From: Spirochaetota bacterium
Lineage (GTDB): Bacteria > Spirochaetota > UBA4802 > UBA5550
Length of the DNA stretch: 64,000 nucleotides
Assembly (NCBI GenBank): GCA_025457915.1
Contig: JALOTL010000001.1
Location: 1 to 64,000 of the forward strand
Direction of reading: 5' to 3'
The notes beneath the pieces were generated by a model. It was not told where the DNA came from and ran no database searches. It was given only the letters and a program-made list of their open reading frames with translations. The translations under genes and the position numbers were made by a program. The first letter of the stretch is position 1. The number at the start of each line of letters is the position of its first letter. This document shows, piece by piece, positions 7,044-16,373 of the stretch.

Positions 7044-10000
7044 CCGTCCTGTACTCCATGCGCTTCAGCGCGAGACAGAAATCAAGAAATCCCCTGTAAT
7101 CCTCCGGGGATATCCTGTAGGATTTTATCCTTATCCTTTTTTTTACGGTCAGCAGGTCGGAACCCCTCTCCTTCTTCATCGTGATTTCCGCTTCGCCGAA
7201 CCTTGAATCGACCCTGTCGGAAACGTCCACCGCCGAGCCCCGGAACTCCGCCGGGATCCCGTACCTGTATGTCTCGGCCTCGTTTATGACCGATGATATG
7301 ACGAGGTTCTGCTTCCTTTCGGGATAGCTCACGTACTGGTATACGACGCACTTGTTGATGATGGGCTGAAGCATCAATCCGCCGGAAAAAGGGTGCCCCA
7401 GCCCGATCCCGGATCCGCGGAAACCGATCGAGAAGTTCCTTTCGTAATCCTTGAGGTTTTTCACTTCGAATGAATCCAGGTTCAGGGACGGGACCATGCT
7501 CCCGAAATATGAGGCAATGAATTCCTCGTGGTATCTCCTGTCCCTGAAATATTTCCTGGCCCTGCCGTATTGGCCCCCGAACTCGATTACTCCCTCGCAG
7601 TCCGCGCTGCCGTCAGCCCGGATTTTTATGCCGAAATCGCCTTTTTTCAGGGAAGGCTCGGCCTCCTCGACCCTTTTCGTCTCGTAATCGCCGGGGAGAA
7701 TCAGGACCGCGTCCGTGCCGGCAAGGTCGCAGTCGACAGCTCCCATGGGGTAATGCCTGCTGGAAAAATCAAGCCAGACGCCTTTTTTAACGTCCAGCGG
7801 CACGTAGAGAATGACATTGGTGAAACCCTGTTTCGACACGAGCCCGCCGGGGTCCGGCATGGCTGAGCTCCTGGCTAGGGCAAGGTATGATTTTATCCCG
7901 AGGGCCCCGAGAATGGCCCTGGCCAGTACCGCCTTGTCTTCCGGTGTGCCGCCTTTTTTATAAAGCACGTTTTCAGGCGAGTCCGGCTGGTATAGGAGGT
8001 TGCCCTGCAGCTCGATATCCCTTGAAACGAAATCGTACGTCTTTTTCATGGTTTCCAGGTGGGTACCGCCCCTGAGCCTGTTCAACAGGCCCCTCTTTAT
8101 TTTCCCGCCTTCGGGCAGTATGCCGCGGTACCAGGCAAGGAACTCGCCCATGCCCTCGAATGATGAAAATGAAAAACAGGCAAGTGAATTCCGCCTGTCG
8201 CCGGAGTAATTCTCTTTTGAAACAGGCGGCAGGTTTTCCGCGTCAATGGAATAAACGGCATTATCTTCAATTTCAGTCTTCCTGACCTGAAATTTCCTGT
8301 TATTGAAAAAGGCTATTTTCATCCCGGTGGGCGCGACGACCCTTACGGAAAGCCTCATGACCGGCTCGTCGTAATTCTGCACCAGAGAATAGGGCAGCGA
8401 AAAATACCCGGAGCCCCCGGGTACGCCGACCGGGTCATCGATTATATATGAAACGTGTATCACCGACCCGGCCTTTAACGATTCAAGGTTGATATACCTG
8501 TCGCTGTTGACCTTCTGTATCCTGTAAGAGTCCGCCGTTCCCTGCCTGCTGTGGACCCTGACGGTCACGGGCTGGAAGGCCCCCGCGTAAGGCACCCTGT
8601 AGTCGCCCCATCTCTCCACGCCCTTCCTGGTATTGACGGAAATGACGTCCTCGCAGAAGGCCCTGCTCCTTCCGTTTTTATACAGAACGAACACCCTTCC
8701 TCTGTAAATCACAGTGGAAGGAAATTTTTCATCGCGCACTCCGTACCGGGTTTTATCCGGCGCACCGGTGCCGCCCGCGGAGGTTTTAAGCGGGTTTTCA
8801 AGATTTCCGGACGATGCGAATTCGATGAAATCCGTCACGCTGAACGCGGAGGGATTGAGGCTCGTCATCTTTTTCCAGTGCATCTCCGGGTATCCGCCCC
8901 CGTGAAAATCCATCAGGCCCAGCATGAAATAGAGGTACGGGTCCTCCCGCTTTACTATTCCGGCAATAGCCGCTTTCCTGGCTGAAACAGGATCGCCCTT
9001 TTTCAGGTAAACGTCTATCAGCTCATCCGTCAGGTTGCCCTCGGGATCATGCTTCATTATCATCGCGACAGCCCTGTCGTATTCCCCGCCGGAGCAGAGG
9101 GCGCCGGCGAGGCCCTTGACCAGTTCCGCTGAACGCTTCATCCCGAGCGACCTATAAGCGGAGGCCAGGTACTTGTCCCGGTCCCTGCCTTTAAAATACC
9201 TTGCCTCGCAGAGTGACGGGTAATGCGACCAAGGGAATTTTTTTTTGAAATCCTTCAGCTGCTCCTCGAATTCCATTTCATATCCCAGCGACGAAAGGAG
9301 GTCCAGGAACAGGACCCGCCCGGGCAGGAACAGCGGAGAGGAGGACGCCATGCCCCTGCCTGCGGCATATGCCCCTTCGAAGTCGCTCTCGGAATAAAGC
9401 CTGTAGAACCTCCTGTATTGCGCTGGAATGAAATCGCTCCTGCCGGTCCACAGTTTCTCGAACAGCCTCCACGCCTCCAGGAATTTTGCCGATCCGCGTT
9501 CGCCGCCGCTGAGATCTAGCAGGGTCTCCGCAAGCAGGAGCTCCGTAACCGGGTCGTATCTGGCGGAAAGGGAGCTCCTGAAATACGCGACGGCCCTCGC
9601 GCTCCCTATCCCGCTCATGTATTCGCCCATGAGCCTGTGCGCGGCGGCGCGGTTCCTGCCCGATTCCCCGTTCAGGTATGCGAAATCGAATTCCTCCACC
9701 TCGGCCGTTTCAGCGCCGGTTTTGAACAGGCTGTCGTTCGCCGTAGTGATCCCGGCGGGCGAATCCTTTTCGTCAGTCACCGTGACCCTCAGCCTGGACG
9801 AGGGGCTGTCCATGATTTTGATCATGAGTGAAATGCCCTCGCATCCCCACACGCTTATCATCCTCATTTTTCTGTGACCGGGACCGCTGTTCTTCAGTAC
9901 GGCCCTTCCGTTGATGAAAACCTTGTAGCGGCCGGAAGAATAGATCCTTATCCTCACCGGGGATTTCACGGTGAAGGACGACAGGGCGTACACGGCACCC

Positions 10001-10569
10001 TGCGCCGGGTATACATGCCTTTTCAAATCAAGCACGCCGCCGGGGCCTTTCAGCCTTATCTTCTTCCTGGGGATGGAATGGTCCGATATGCTGTCGGCTA
10101 TCTCGGGGAGATACTGCTGGTCGAGATCGGACCTGCCGAACCTTTTATAGGGACCCATGACGATCCAGTCCCTGATCAGCGGCATATTTTCCGAAACCTC
10201 CGCCGCTTTCTTCATGTCCGAAAAGGAAAAAATTTTTTCAAGCTTCATATCAAGCCGGTAAAGGAAGGAATTCCTTGAAGGAGACCCGCTCTTCCCGATG
10301 GTCTCCCTCAGCCTTGAAAGGGTTCCGGCGGCCCTTTCCCAGCCGACGACGTCGGCAAGCCTTGCTATGTCCTCATAATAAACGACCGTCGCGGGATCAA
10401 GCGGCCTGTCGAACAGGAGCCTTTCTATTCCGGCATAGAGCCTGTTGTAATCCCCGGAATAATAACCCGAGTGTATCTCTTTTTCATACCTCTCGATATC
10501 TTTCAGGTCCGCATAAACTGCGGGCGGAAAAAACAGCAGGATGGCGCAGGTTAAAAGATAACGTTTCAT
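7024..10569 (-). CDS. Large exported DUF3857/transglutaminase-like protein with substituted active site
   Basis: An 1181-residue protein with a signal peptide (residues 1-20). The N-terminal half is helical and repeat-like, with a WIVMGPY...VFINGRAVLKN stretch resembling a carbohydrate-binding sandwich. A DUF3857 domain follows at about 610-780, then a transglutaminase-like domain at about 830-950 and a C-terminal beta domain. In DUF3857 proteins the catalytic cysteine sits in GDCKDKA; here the site reads GTPEDKAVLARAILGALGI (about residue 875). The usual FNHV histidine is FTNV, while the aspartate of the LD motif is kept. It is probably a non-catalytic, binding or structural envelope protein. 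It is the last gene of the amidase-HtrA run and overlaps capA tail to tail. Confidence 0.8.
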   Translation of the reverse strand: MKRYLLTCAILLFFPPAVYADLKDIERYEKEIHSGYYSGDYNRLYAGIERLLFDRPLDPATVVYYEDIARLADVVGWERAAGTLSRLRETIGKSGSPSRNSFLYRLDMKLEKIFSFSDMKKAAEVSENMPLIRDWIVMGPYKRFGRSDLDQQYLPEIADSISDHSIPRKKIRLKGPGGVLDLKRHVYPAQGAVYALSSFTVKSPVRIRIYSSGRYKVFINGRAVLKNSGPGHRKMRMISVWGCEGISLMIKIMDSPSSRLRVTVTDEKDSPAGITTANDSLFKTGAETAEVEEFDFAYLNGESGRNRAAAHRLMGEYMSGIGSARAVAYFRSSLSARYDPVTELLLAETLLDLSGGERGSAKFLEAWRLFEKLWTGRSDFIPAQYRRFYRLYSESDFEGAYAAGRGMASSSPLFLPGRVLFLDLLSSLGYEMEFEEQLKDFKKKFPWSHYPSLCEARYFKGRDRDKYLASAYRSLGMKRSAELVKGLAGALCSGGEYDRAVAMIMKHDPEGNLTDELIDVYLKKGDPVSARKAAIAGIVKREDPYLYFMLGLMDFHGGGYPEMHWKKMTSLNPSAFSVTDFIEFASSGNLENPLKTSAGGTGAPDKTRYGVRDEKFPSTVIYRGRVFVLYKNGRSRAFCEDVISVNTRKGVERWGDYRVPYAGAFQPVTVRVHSRQGTADSYRIQKVNSDRYINLESLKAGSVIHVSYIIDDPVGVPGGSGYFSLPYSLVQNYDEPVMRLSVRVVAPTGMKIAFFNNRKFQVRKTEIEDNAVYSIDAENLPPVSKENYSGDRRNSLACFSFSSFEGMGEFLAWYRGILPEGGKIKRGLLNRLRGGTHLETMKKTYDFVSRDIELQGNLLYQPDSPENVLYKKGGTPEDKAVLARAILGALGIKSYLALARSSAMPDPGGLVSKQGFTNVILYVPLDVKKGVWLDFSSRHYPMGAVDCDLAGTDAVLILPGDYETKRVEEAEPSLKKGDFGIKIRADGSADCEGVIEFGGQYGRARKYFRDRRYHEEFIASYFGSMVPSLNLDSFEVKNLKDYERNFSIGFRGSGIGLGHPFSGGLMLQPIINKCVVYQYVSYPERKQNLVISSVINEAETYRYGIPAEFRGSAVDVSDRVDSRFGEAEITMKKERGSDLLTVKKRIRIKSYRISPEDYRGFLDFCLALKRMEYRTVTFSRD

Positions 10570-10663
10570 TCAATTCTTCGCCGGCTGACAGGTTGAATTT
10601 CTGCAAGATGATGGTTCATTTTTCCTCCGTCTTCACCGGCGCGCGGCAGACACGGACGGCCGT

Positions 10664-11110
10664 CTATTCGATGACAATGGCGCCCTTTTCAAGCACTATG
10701 TCGAGTATGTAGGAGTCCCTCCTGGTGTTCAGCGGGGTGCATGCCATGAGCTGGCCGCTGAATTCGACCAGTGCCCCCTTTTCAAGCATCGCTATCGAAT
10801 CCCTGTTGTCCATGAAAAGATAATAGATTATGGTCATGCCGGTCCTGGCGGAGTCCGCGTCATTCAGGGCAACCCTGTATCTCTTTTTATACCTTTTCAT
10901 CTCTTCCACGGACTTGACCCTTCCCCTGGCCGTAACGATGCCGTTCAGCTTCCTGTCCATGAATTCATCCCTGAGAATCGCCGGTACGGATGACACTGAC
11001 GAATAAAAATCCCTGTTAAGGACCGCCCTGTCGCCGGTACCGGCATCCAGTCCGGCCGCCGCGGCCAGGGCAAGGAGAGACAACAATAATGCGAAGGCCT
11101 TCGTTTTCAT
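10664..11110 (-). CDS. Small exported protein, possible OB-fold
   Basis: A 148-residue protein with a signal peptide ending near residue 24. The remainder has the alternating beta pattern of small OB-fold periplasmic proteins (ILRDEFMDRKLNGIVTARGRVKSVEEM, then LVEFSGQLMACTP and YILDIVLEKG), but no named family is recognised with confidence. The start overlaps the stop of the HtrA-like gene as ATGA, and a GGGAGG site lies eight bases upstream, so it is co-translated with the protease. By context it probably acts in the periplasm alongside the protease and amidase. Function unknown. Confidence 0.65.
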   Translation of the reverse strand: MKTKAFALLLSLLALAAAAGLDAGTGDRAVLNRDFYSSVSSVPAILRDEFMDRKLNGIVTARGRVKSVEEMKRYKKRYRVALNDADSARTGMTIIYYLFMDNRDSIAMLEKGALVEFSGQLMACTPLNTRRDSYILDIVLEKGAIVIE

Positions 11111-12414
11111 TCCTCCCTCCTCCCGGCTTCACGGAATTTTATTTCATATATGCCTGAATCCCTTTTCACGGAGACGATCCTGATCCGGTTTTCGGACCTG
11201 TCCAGGACCCTGAAAAAATCCTCGATGGTCGGGGTTTTCTTCCCGTTCAGAGTCACGATGATATCCCCCCTTTTCAGCCCTAGGCCGTAACCGGACGGCG
11301 AAACATTGCATACTACGGCTTCCCCCCCGCCGGAATTCTCTTCAAGCTCGATGCCGTACGCGTCAAGAAGACCTGCAGCGGACCGCCTCATGGTCATGTA
11401 CGATTTTTTTTCCCTCAGGACCATTGATATGTTATCGAGCCGCCCGCCCCTCGAAATCGTGATCTGGACCTTCGATCCCACGGGTTTTCCGGCGACGCAT
11501 TTGATCAGTGATCCGAGAGTGGGGACCCTGTTCCCGTCTATCTCCCTGACCATGTCCCCCTTCCTTATCCCGGCGGCCTCTGCGGGCGAGTCCTTCGTCA
11601 CGGAAATGACCTCGAGCAGGGCCTTGCCGTGCCCGTCTCCCTCGGTCTCCCTTACAAGGAAACCCAGCCAGCCCCTGCGGACCCTCCCGAATTCTATCAG
11701 GTCGCTGGTGACCTGCCTGACTATGTTCGACGGTATCGCGAAGCTTATCCCCTGGAAACCGCCGGAAGACGACCTGATCGCAGTGTTGATGCCGACAAGC
11801 CTTCCCCTGAGGTTGACAAGGGGCCCGCCTGAATTGCCCGGGTTGATCGGGGTGTCAGTCTGGATGAAGTCCTCGATGTCCGTGAACCCGATATTGTCCC
11901 TTCCCTTGGAGGAAACTATGCCGCTCGTGATCGACTGGTTGAGTCCGTACGGGTTTCCCACCGCGATCACCCATTCGCCTTCTGAAATTCCGTTTGAATC
12001 CTCGAACTCGATCGGTCTGAGCTTTTCGTCATCGGCGCCCTCGGCCGCCATCAGGGCGATGTCCGTCTTGCGGTCGGCCTGGTAATATCCGCCGTCGGGC
12101 ATCATCCTGGGCGAATACCTGCTGCCGTCGCTCGAAATGATGTGGTAATAATTCCCCTTCTCAACCACGTGGTGGTTGGTCACGATGAATCCCCCGCTCC
12201 TGACGACGGTACCCGAACCGAAGGCGACCTGCCTGAGTCTCTTGCCGGATTTCTGATAGATAACGATGTTTACGACCGAACGCTTGGCTGCCTCGGCGGC
12301 GTTGATGAAGTACCGGTTGAATTCGTCCGGCGAAGAATACGAGCGGGTCCCCGCCGCGAGGACCGCGGTCAGCGCGAGCATGGATATCCTGATCATATCA
12401 GTCGTCCGCTTCAT
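11107..12414 (-). CDS. HtrA/DegP-like S1C serine protease with two PDZ domains
   Basis: A 435-residue periplasmic protease. After an N-terminal signal (about residues 1-24) comes a trypsin-like domain with the triad His82 (TNHHVV), Asp118 (TDIAL) and Ser195 (GNSGGPL). Two PDZ domains follow, at about 245-325 and 340-425, ending with a GDIIVTLNGKKTPTIEDF segment. The DegP/DegQ family degrades or refolds misfolded envelope proteins. The start at 12414 is supported by AGGAG eight bases upstream and lies 17 bp inside the end of the amidase gene. It is the second gene of the amidase, protease, OB-like, DUF3857 run. Confidence 0.92.
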   Translation of the reverse strand: MKRTTDMIRISMLALTAVLAAGTRSYSSPDEFNRYFINAAEAAKRSVVNIVIYQKSGKRLRQVAFGSGTVVRSGGFIVTNHHVVEKGNYYHIISSDGSRYSPRMMPDGGYYQADRKTDIALMAAEGADDEKLRPIEFEDSNGISEGEWVIAVGNPYGLNQSITSGIVSSKGRDNIGFTDIEDFIQTDTPINPGNSGGPLVNLRGRLVGINTAIRSSSGGFQGISFAIPSNIVRQVTSDLIEFGRVRRGWLGFLVRETEGDGHGKALLEVISVTKDSPAEAAGIRKGDMVREIDGNRVPTLGSLIKCVAGKPVGSKVQITISRGGRLDNISMVLREKKSYMTMRRSAAGLLDAYGIELEENSGGGEAVVCNVSPSGYGLGLKRGDIIVTLNGKKTPTIEDFFRVLDRSENRIRIVSVKRDSGIYEIKFREAGRREE

Positions 12415-13744
12415 CGAAATAACTCCTGCCGTCCGACACGTCGTATTTCCTCATATCGATTTTTTTACCTTTCGGCAAATACGTGAACGGCTCCTTCCTC
12501 GGGTTCATGCCTGAAAAAAGAGAATATATGCCGACCGCTATCCCCTCGGCAAGCTCATTTTTGCTCGTTGCGAGGATATTCCTGTCGCGCCGTCTTCTCA
12601 GGTACGCTATCTCGATATAGGCATTTATCGCGTTCACGTGCACCGGCATTATCCAGATCGAGATGTAAGGTTTCCCGGTTTTCATGGCACCGTAGTCTCT
12701 GCGGTTTTTATAAAGCGAAAAAAGCATGTACCTTATGATCTCGTACGCCGCATAGGCGTTATCGCCTCCGAAACCCTCCTCGCCCCCGTCCCTCCTGTAT
12801 TTTTCATACTTCGATCTTTCCCTGTCCCAGAACCTTCCGTCCGGCACGACGTCCATGTAATTCCTCGAGTACCTTGTGTTTTCCTGGTGAAACCTCGCGA
12901 CGGATTCCCATCCCCTGTTATCCGTGTATTTCCAGGACACCATGTTGTGTCTGTATCCCTTGAATTTGCCCGACACGCTCCTGTCCTTTTCAAGGGGGCA
13001 CCCGGTAAAGTATACTGAAACATCGTTCAAAAACCACTCGAAATCGCTTCTCCTGTGGGATTCGCAAAACCAGTCCCCGAGCCTGTTGTTGCTGTAGAAC
13101 GCCCTGCCTTTTTTTTCCCTTCTTAAATACTTCAGGCCCTCGTTAAGGAAATCGTATGGCGCGGCGATGACCGGGTTCATGGCGATGTAATCGGACGGGC
13201 CGTCAGTCGCAAGGTGGAGCGACACTACGAGGTTCGGCCGCAATGAATTGATTTTTGAAAGCCTGCCTTCCCTCATTATTCCTCTTCTGTCCGGATAATC
13301 GAACAGCCTGTAGCCGGCATTCGGGTCTTCGAGCGCATCGGCCTCGGCGTCAGAAATGGATTTCTTCCTGCTCAGGCTGGTGACGATGTTGACCCTGTCG
13401 GGCTCCTCGTCGGTGTATTTTTTCAGGACGGCAGCGAACTTCTTGTAATCCCCGTCAGGGGAGCAGTTTTTCAGGATCCGGCGGACCCTGAGGGATATAT
13501 CATACACTATCTGGTTCTCCTCCAGTCCGGCGAACGACGCGCCCTCTTTGAAATTGTCGAGATACGTTTTTGATAGCGTGTTATACCTGTCGCCGTGCCG
13601 GGACATGGGGCTTTTGCATCTCCCCCCGTGCCCGGGATCGAGGACCACCCTATATACCGGGAACTCCCTGTCATTCATCAGCGAAGGCATCATGAGGAAT
13701 CCGACTGTGTATATTGAAGCGAGTATCTTAATACGATAATTCAT
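12398..13744 (-). CDS. N-acetylmuramoyl-L-alanine amidase (Amidase_3) with a long insertion
   Basis: A 448-residue protein with a hydrophobic N terminus (about 1-22) and the zinc-amidase motifs of the Amidase_3/AmiC family: VVLDPGHGG (His39), an EEN motif (Glu76) as second ligand, VVSLHLAT (His177) as third, and EIAYLRRRRDR (Glu378) as the expected catalytic glutamate. These enzymes release stem peptides from peptidoglycan in the periplasm. About 200 residues separate His177 from Glu378, far more than in standard amidases, so an extra domain or regulatory insertion is present. It is the first gene of the four-gene minus-strand envelope operon. Confidence 0.8.
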   Translation of the reverse strand: MNYRIKILASIYTVGFLMMPSLMNDREFPVYRVVLDPGHGGRCKSPMSRHGDRYNTLSKTYLDNFKEGASFAGLEENQIVYDISLRVRRILKNCSPDGDYKKFAAVLKKYTDEEPDRVNIVTSLSRKKSISDAEADALEDPNAGYRLFDYPDRRGIMREGRLSKINSLRPNLVVSLHLATDGPSDYIAMNPVIAAPYDFLNEGLKYLRREKKGRAFYSNNRLGDWFCESHRRSDFEWFLNDVSVYFTGCPLEKDRSVSGKFKGYRHNMVSWKYTDNRGWESVARFHQENTRYSRNYMDVVPDGRFWDRERSKYEKYRRDGGEEGFGGDNAYAAYEIIRYMLFSLYKNRRDYGAMKTGKPYISIWIMPVHVNAINAYIEIAYLRRRRDRNILATSKNELAEGIAVGIYSLFSGMNPRKEPFTYLPKGKKIDMRKYDVSDGRSYFDEADD

Positions 13745-13844
13745 GTTTCAGCATTGATCCTTCTGCTCGTGTACAGCAGGCACGGCGGCAGACGGGTCCC
13801 GTCCGTACGATTCAAGGCTCCCCGCAGATCCCGGGGCGTCAGTT

Positions 13845-13899
13845 TTATTAATAAGCCCTGGATGTATCCGGCGTGAACGGCCACGGTTATTAATAAGCC
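13845..13899. repeat. 13-bp direct repeat upstream of the amidase operon
   Basis: TTATTAATAAGCC occurs at 13845-13857 and again at 13887-13899, exactly 42 bp apart or four helical turns. Each copy contains the palindrome TTATTAATAA. The pair lies about 100-155 bp upstream of the amidase start, which fits paired binding sites for a regulator, though no protein is implicated. Confidence 0.4.
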
Positions 13900-13975
13900 G
13901 GCCGTCATCAGGGCCCATCCATAATAAAAAAATCCCCGCAGCTGCGCTGAGGGTTGATGATGTCGCGACCGGGAT

Positions 13976-14003
13976 AAAAAAAAGGGGGATTCGCTCCCCC
14001 TTT
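13976..14003 (-). terminator. rho-independent terminator of the 14024-14809 gene
   Basis: On the minus strand AAAGGGGGA (14003-13995) pairs with TCCCCCTTT (13989-13981) around a GCGAA loop, followed by a T-run to 13976. It begins 20 bp after the stop codon of the exported protein gene. Confidence 0.9.
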
Positions 14004-14023
14004 CCTTCTGTCAAGTATTGCAA

Positions 14024-14809
14024 TTACTTGGCCGTCTTGCCTTCCTCGGTCTGGGCGGCTTTTTTCTCGAACACCCTGCTGAGATTGTCGGCCTTGTGTA
14101 TTTTGTATTTTTCCTTTATAGCGTTTTTCTCCTCAGGCTTCGCGAGCTCTTCAAGGATCACAATGCCGTGGGTCTTGGCCATCCTGAGATGAAAAATGGC
14201 GCTGTCGAGGTTATGGTTCTTCTTCGCGTCAGCGGAATCGTCAAGCTGCCCGTAAGCGATCCTGAGCCTCATGTGGTTCATGTGAAGGGCGTCGCTCTTG
14301 GCCGGATCGAGCCTCACTGCCGGATCAAGGTGGAGCTTCAGGACCTTGTCCGCGCATTCCTCCAATATAACCTTGACGTCTTTAGAGTATTCGTCTGCCA
14401 CCTTGGTGGAAAGCTTGTTTATGGCGTCCTCGTTATCCTCGAGTTTGACCTTTGCGTAAATGATGTCTCTCTTGTAATACAGCGCAACGGCGGTTTTGTA
14501 GCCTTCGTAGATCTTGTCGAAATCAGCCTTCCAGCCTTTATCCGGAAAATTTTCAACGACGACTTTCAGCATGTATATCCTGTCGAGGTTCTTCTTCATC
14601 AGCCTGTCTGTTACCTCGATGGCGCGGAACCTGGCCAGATAAGATTCATCGGGTCTTTCGGCCTCGTTATATTCCTTCCTTGGATCATCCTGTTTTTTAT
14701 CGGTTGCGGTTTTGTCACCGGCGGGCTGCTGGGCGAACGCGAAAATCGTGGCCATAAGGCTCACGACAACCGGCAATACCATGAATTTGAAGCAGTTTCT
14801 GATCACCAT
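14024..14809 (-). CDS. Exported helical protein of unknown function
   Basis: A 261-residue protein with a signal peptide ending near the AFAQ segment. The mature part is charged, lysine-rich and predicted almost wholly helical (for example ESYLARFRAIEVTDRLMKKN and SAIFHLRMAKTHGIVILEEL), with a lysine-rich tail; no family is recognised. The frame opens further upstream at 14836, but TTAGGAG lies eight bases before the ATG at 14809, so that start is preferred. It has its own promoter (14876-14904) and terminator (13976-14003) and is therefore probably monocistronic and well expressed. A periplasmic structural or binding role is only a guess. Confidence 0.7.
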   Translation of the reverse strand: MVIRNCFKFMVLPVVVSLMATIFAFAQQPAGDKTATDKKQDDPRKEYNEAERPDESYLARFRAIEVTDRLMKKNLDRIYMLKVVVENFPDKGWKADFDKIYEGYKTAVALYYKRDIIYAKVKLEDNEDAINKLSTKVADEYSKDVKVILEECADKVLKLHLDPAVRLDPAKSDALHMNHMRLRIAYGQLDDSADAKKNHNLDSAIFHLRMAKTHGIVILEELAKPEEKNAIKEKYKIHKADNLSRVFEKKAAQTEEGKTAK

Positions 14810-14875
14810 ATTAAAACTCCTAAAACAGTTTTTCACTCCGTTAATCAGGCAATATCTCTATGCCGAATTTATGTT

Positions 14876-14904
14876 ATTCTATATAATATTTTCCAAATTA
14901 GCAA
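14876..14904 (-). promoter_or_regulatory. sigma-70-type promoter for the 14024-14809 gene
   Basis: On the minus strand TTGCTA (14904-14899) and TAGAAT (14881-14876) are spaced by 17 bp. The leader would be about 60 nt long. Confidence 0.55.
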
Positions 14905-15035
14905 CTTTTTTTTTATGGATGCGGCCAAATTAATCGGTTTTAACTGTAAATATGTCGTATTAATTGATTTTATTCATGAACACGGCGTCCCGGAAAATTG
15001 CGCCCGCATAAAAGTCCGCGATCCGAAGAAATATG

Positions 15036-16373
15036 TCACCTCACGAGCATAATCCTTATATCCATCACATTGGTGTTTGTAGGCCCGGTGATGATGAGAT
15101 CGCCGAGCTTCTCGAAAAAATGATATGAATCGTTTTCCGCCGTGTAGGCATTCATGTCCAGTCCGGCCTTCCTCGCCCTGGACGCAGTCGTACCGTCGCA
15201 ATAGGCGCCGGCGGCATCGGTCGGTCCGTCGCTTCCGTCCGTGCCGACGCTGCATGACGCTATCCGCGTTTCCCCGTCGGAGTGGCGGGCGAACCTCATC
15301 GCGAACTCCATGTTTCTTCCTCCCAGGCCGGCGCCGGTGACCCTTACAGTGGTTTCGCCGCCGCTTATTATGCATGCCGGGGCCGGGACCGGGTTCGATG
15401 TGAGAACGACTTCCCTGGCTATCCTGAAATGCCACATGGCCGCTTCGGCGGTATCACCTTCTATCATGGAAGAAAGGATCAACGCATTGTACCCGAGATC
15501 AGCAGCGGCGGAGGCTGCCGCCTTGAGGCATATTATATTGGACGCGATTACGGAATTCGTAACCCGCTCGAAGCACCGGCTTCCCGTACCGGGATTCTCG
15601 GGAAAGGCCCCTCCGATCCCGGATCTTATCCGGTCGCTCACGGACGGCGGAACGGTCCCCTCAAGTCCGTACTTCTCAAGAACCTCCATCGCCGATTTAT
15701 AAGTTGTGTCGTCCGGCACGAAAGGTCCCGAGGCTATCACATCCATGTCATCACCGACCACGTCGGACATCATGAGGTTTATCACCGTGGCCCTTCCAGC
15801 GGCCCTGGCCATGTTGCCTCCCTTTACCATGGACAGGTGCTTCCTTACCGTGTTTATTTCATGTATGGACGCCCCGCTCTTCAGCAGGAGGTCCGTGGCG
15901 GCCCTCTTGTCGTCAAGCGATACGCCCTCCGGCGGAAGCGGAAGCAGGGCCGATCCGCCGCCGGAAATCAGGGATATCACGAGGTCTTTCTCGCCCGCGC
16001 CGTTGAGTATTTCCAGGATCCTTTTCGCGGCGGTCACCCCGTTTTCATCCGGTATCGGATGGGAGGCCTCGATCATTTCAAGTTGCTTCACATCGCCGGT
16101 ATACCCGTATTTTACGGATATGCACCCGCCGCTGATCCGTTCCCCGAGCAAATCCTCGACAGCCTCCGCCATAGGCGCCGTGGCCTTACCCGCACCCACC
16201 ACGAATATTCTATCGAACCCGTCGAGATCATACGACCCGGCCGTACCGCCTCCGCCCGACAGCTCCAGCTTTCCGCCTTTCATGCGGATGCTTCTTTTTA
16301 CGGCCTCGAACGGGTTGACCGCCTTGATGGCCGAGGAGTATATGAATTCGATTTCGGCTTTAAAATCCTTCAT
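15036..16373 (-). CDS. Glycerate 2-kinase (MOFRL/GckA-TtuD family)
   Basis: A 445-residue cytosolic enzyme of the MOFRL glycerate kinase family, which phosphorylates D-glycerate to 2-phosphoglycerate with ATP; older annotations call the family hydroxypyruvate reductase. Motifs are FVVGAGKATAPMAEAVE, ASHPIPDENG, SLISGGGSALLPLP, NTVRKHLSMVKGG, MSDVVGDDMDVIASGP, SGGETTVRVTGAGLGGRN and the C-terminal SVGTDGSDGPTDAAGA. GGAGG precedes the ATG by five bases. The start overlaps the end of the symporter gene by 14 bp, so uptake and glycerate use may be coupled. Glycerate is the best-supported substrate. Confidence 0.9.
   Translation of the reverse strand: MKDFKAEIEFIYSSAIKAVNPFEAVKRSIRMKGGKLELSGGGGTAGSYDLDGFDRIFVVGAGKATAPMAEAVEDLLGERISGGCISVKYGYTGDVKQLEMIEASHPIPDENGVTAAKRILEILNGAGEKDLVISLISGGGSALLPLPPEGVSLDDKRAATDLLLKSGASIHEINTVRKHLSMVKGGNMARAAGRATVINLMMSDVVGDDMDVIASGPFVPDDTTYKSAMEVLEKYGLEGTVPPSVSDRIRSGIGGAFPENPGTGSRCFERVTNSVIASNIICLKAAASAAADLGYNALILSSMIEGDTAEAAMWHFRIAREVVLTSNPVPAPACIISGGETTVRVTGAGLGGRNMEFAMRFARHSDGETRIASCSVGTDGSDGPTDAAGAYCDGTTASRARKAGLDMNAYTAENDSYHFFEKLGDLIITGPTNTNVMDIRIMLVR

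Noticed and set aside
13748-14023. A 91-residue minus-strand open frame between the amidase gene and the terminator
   Set aside because: It runs through a strong terminator hairpin and the direct repeats; composition is not protein-like.
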